DNA from: an uncultured Eubacteriales bacterium
GTDB taxonomy: Bacteria > Bacillota > Clostridia > Christensenellales > Aristaeellaceae
Length of the DNA: 33,311 nt
Direction: 5' to 3'
Assembly (NCBI GenBank): GCA_902774025.1
Contig: CACYGY010000029.1
Span: 1 to 33,311 of the forward strand
In this document: in pieces, positions 33,265 through 33,311 of the stretch
Numbering within the stretch: position 1 is the first letter of the stretch
Layout: each line of letters starts with the position of its first letter
The notes under the pieces: model-generated
What the model saw: only the letters and a program-made list of their open reading frames with translations
What the model was told of the DNA's origin: nothing
The model's database searches: none
Position numbers and translations under genes: made by a program

Positions 33265-33311
33265 CATAATGTTAGATATTTCTTTAGGTACGACGCACGG
33301 GAAATCAACGT
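33265..33311 (-). repeat. Right inverted repeat of the insertion sequence, truncated by the window
   Basis: Read on the minus strand from 33311 it starts ACGTTGATTTCCC and contains CGTACCTAAA at 33292-33283. It matches the left end at 23 of the first 29 positions. The outer end is beyond the window. Confidence 0.7.

Larger units (their letters stand above)
31111..33311 (-). mobile_element. Insertion sequence of the IS4/IS1634-like group, cut by the window edge
   Basis: A single transposase gene is bounded by inverted repeats: the first 29 bases from 31111 match the complement of the last 29 bases of the window at 23 positions, including CGTACCTAAA. The right repeat reaches the final base, so the element probably continues past the window. 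Bases left of 31111 may also belong to it. No target duplication can be scored. The element is markedly AT-rich compared with the sulfatase region it adjoins, which fits a recent arrival. Confidence 0.85.

Overview
The window looks like a chromosomal segment of a Gram-positive anaerobe, most likely an uncultured gut or rumen member of the Clostridia. This is inferred, since no marker gene settles the taxonomy. The clues are strong AGGAGG-type ribosome binding sites, many very short intergenic gaps, an LplABC-type sugar importer, GH130/DUF4434 carbohydrate genes, a DnaE-type polymerase, and AAA ATPase families common in gut Firmicutes. Base composition is mixed: the housekeeping and metabolic blocks (about 0.1-14.2 kb and 24.2-30.7 kb) are clearly GC-rich, while 19.1-22.6 kb and the insertion sequence at the right end are AT-rich, which suggests acquired DNA.

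Layout. (1) 0.1-3.8 kb, minus strand: a three-gene carbohydrate ABC importer (binding protein, two permeases) with its own promoter and a strong hairpin between the binding protein and the permeases. (2) 3.8-5.5 kb, minus: two nitroreductases followed by a broken flavodoxin-family gene with a lost start codon, a stop and two frameshifts. (3) 6.0-12.65 kb, minus: dnaE, a GtrA-like membrane protein, a HAD phosphatase, a GH130 glycoside phosphorylase and a DUF4434 putative glycosidase, closely spaced and probably read from the dnaE promoter. A MATE exporter (12.8-14.2 kb, plus) is transcribed divergently.

(4) 14.3-24.1 kb: an accessory region full of decay. It holds a broken archaeal-type ATPase/DUF234 gene, a broken AAA_14/DUF4143 ATPase with at least seven lesions, a frameshifted secreted protein, a possible group II intron scrap, imperfect repeats and large inverted repeats. 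Among this debris several genes remain intact: a two-gene operon of a MazG-like pyrophosphohydrolase and a GIY-YIG nuclease fused to a DUF2075/Schlafen-group-3-type helicase, a voltage-gated-type K+ channel with a small basic membrane protein, and a rhomboid protease. The MazG/GIY-YIG-DUF2075 pair is the best candidate for an undescribed, probably defensive, system.

(5) 24.2-28.5 kb: an MMPL-family exporter and its secreted heptad-repeat partner (minus), divergent from a TetR-family regulator (plus). Palindromic ACAC/GTGT sites lie in the shared intergenic region, one pair exactly over the expected exporter transcription start. (6) 28.5-30.7 kb: a GNAT acetyltransferase and a sulfatase (minus). 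(7) 31.1 kb to the end: an IS4/IS1634-like insertion sequence whose transposase carries three AT-hook-like motifs at its C terminus. Its left inverted repeat is visible and its right inverted repeat runs into the window edge.
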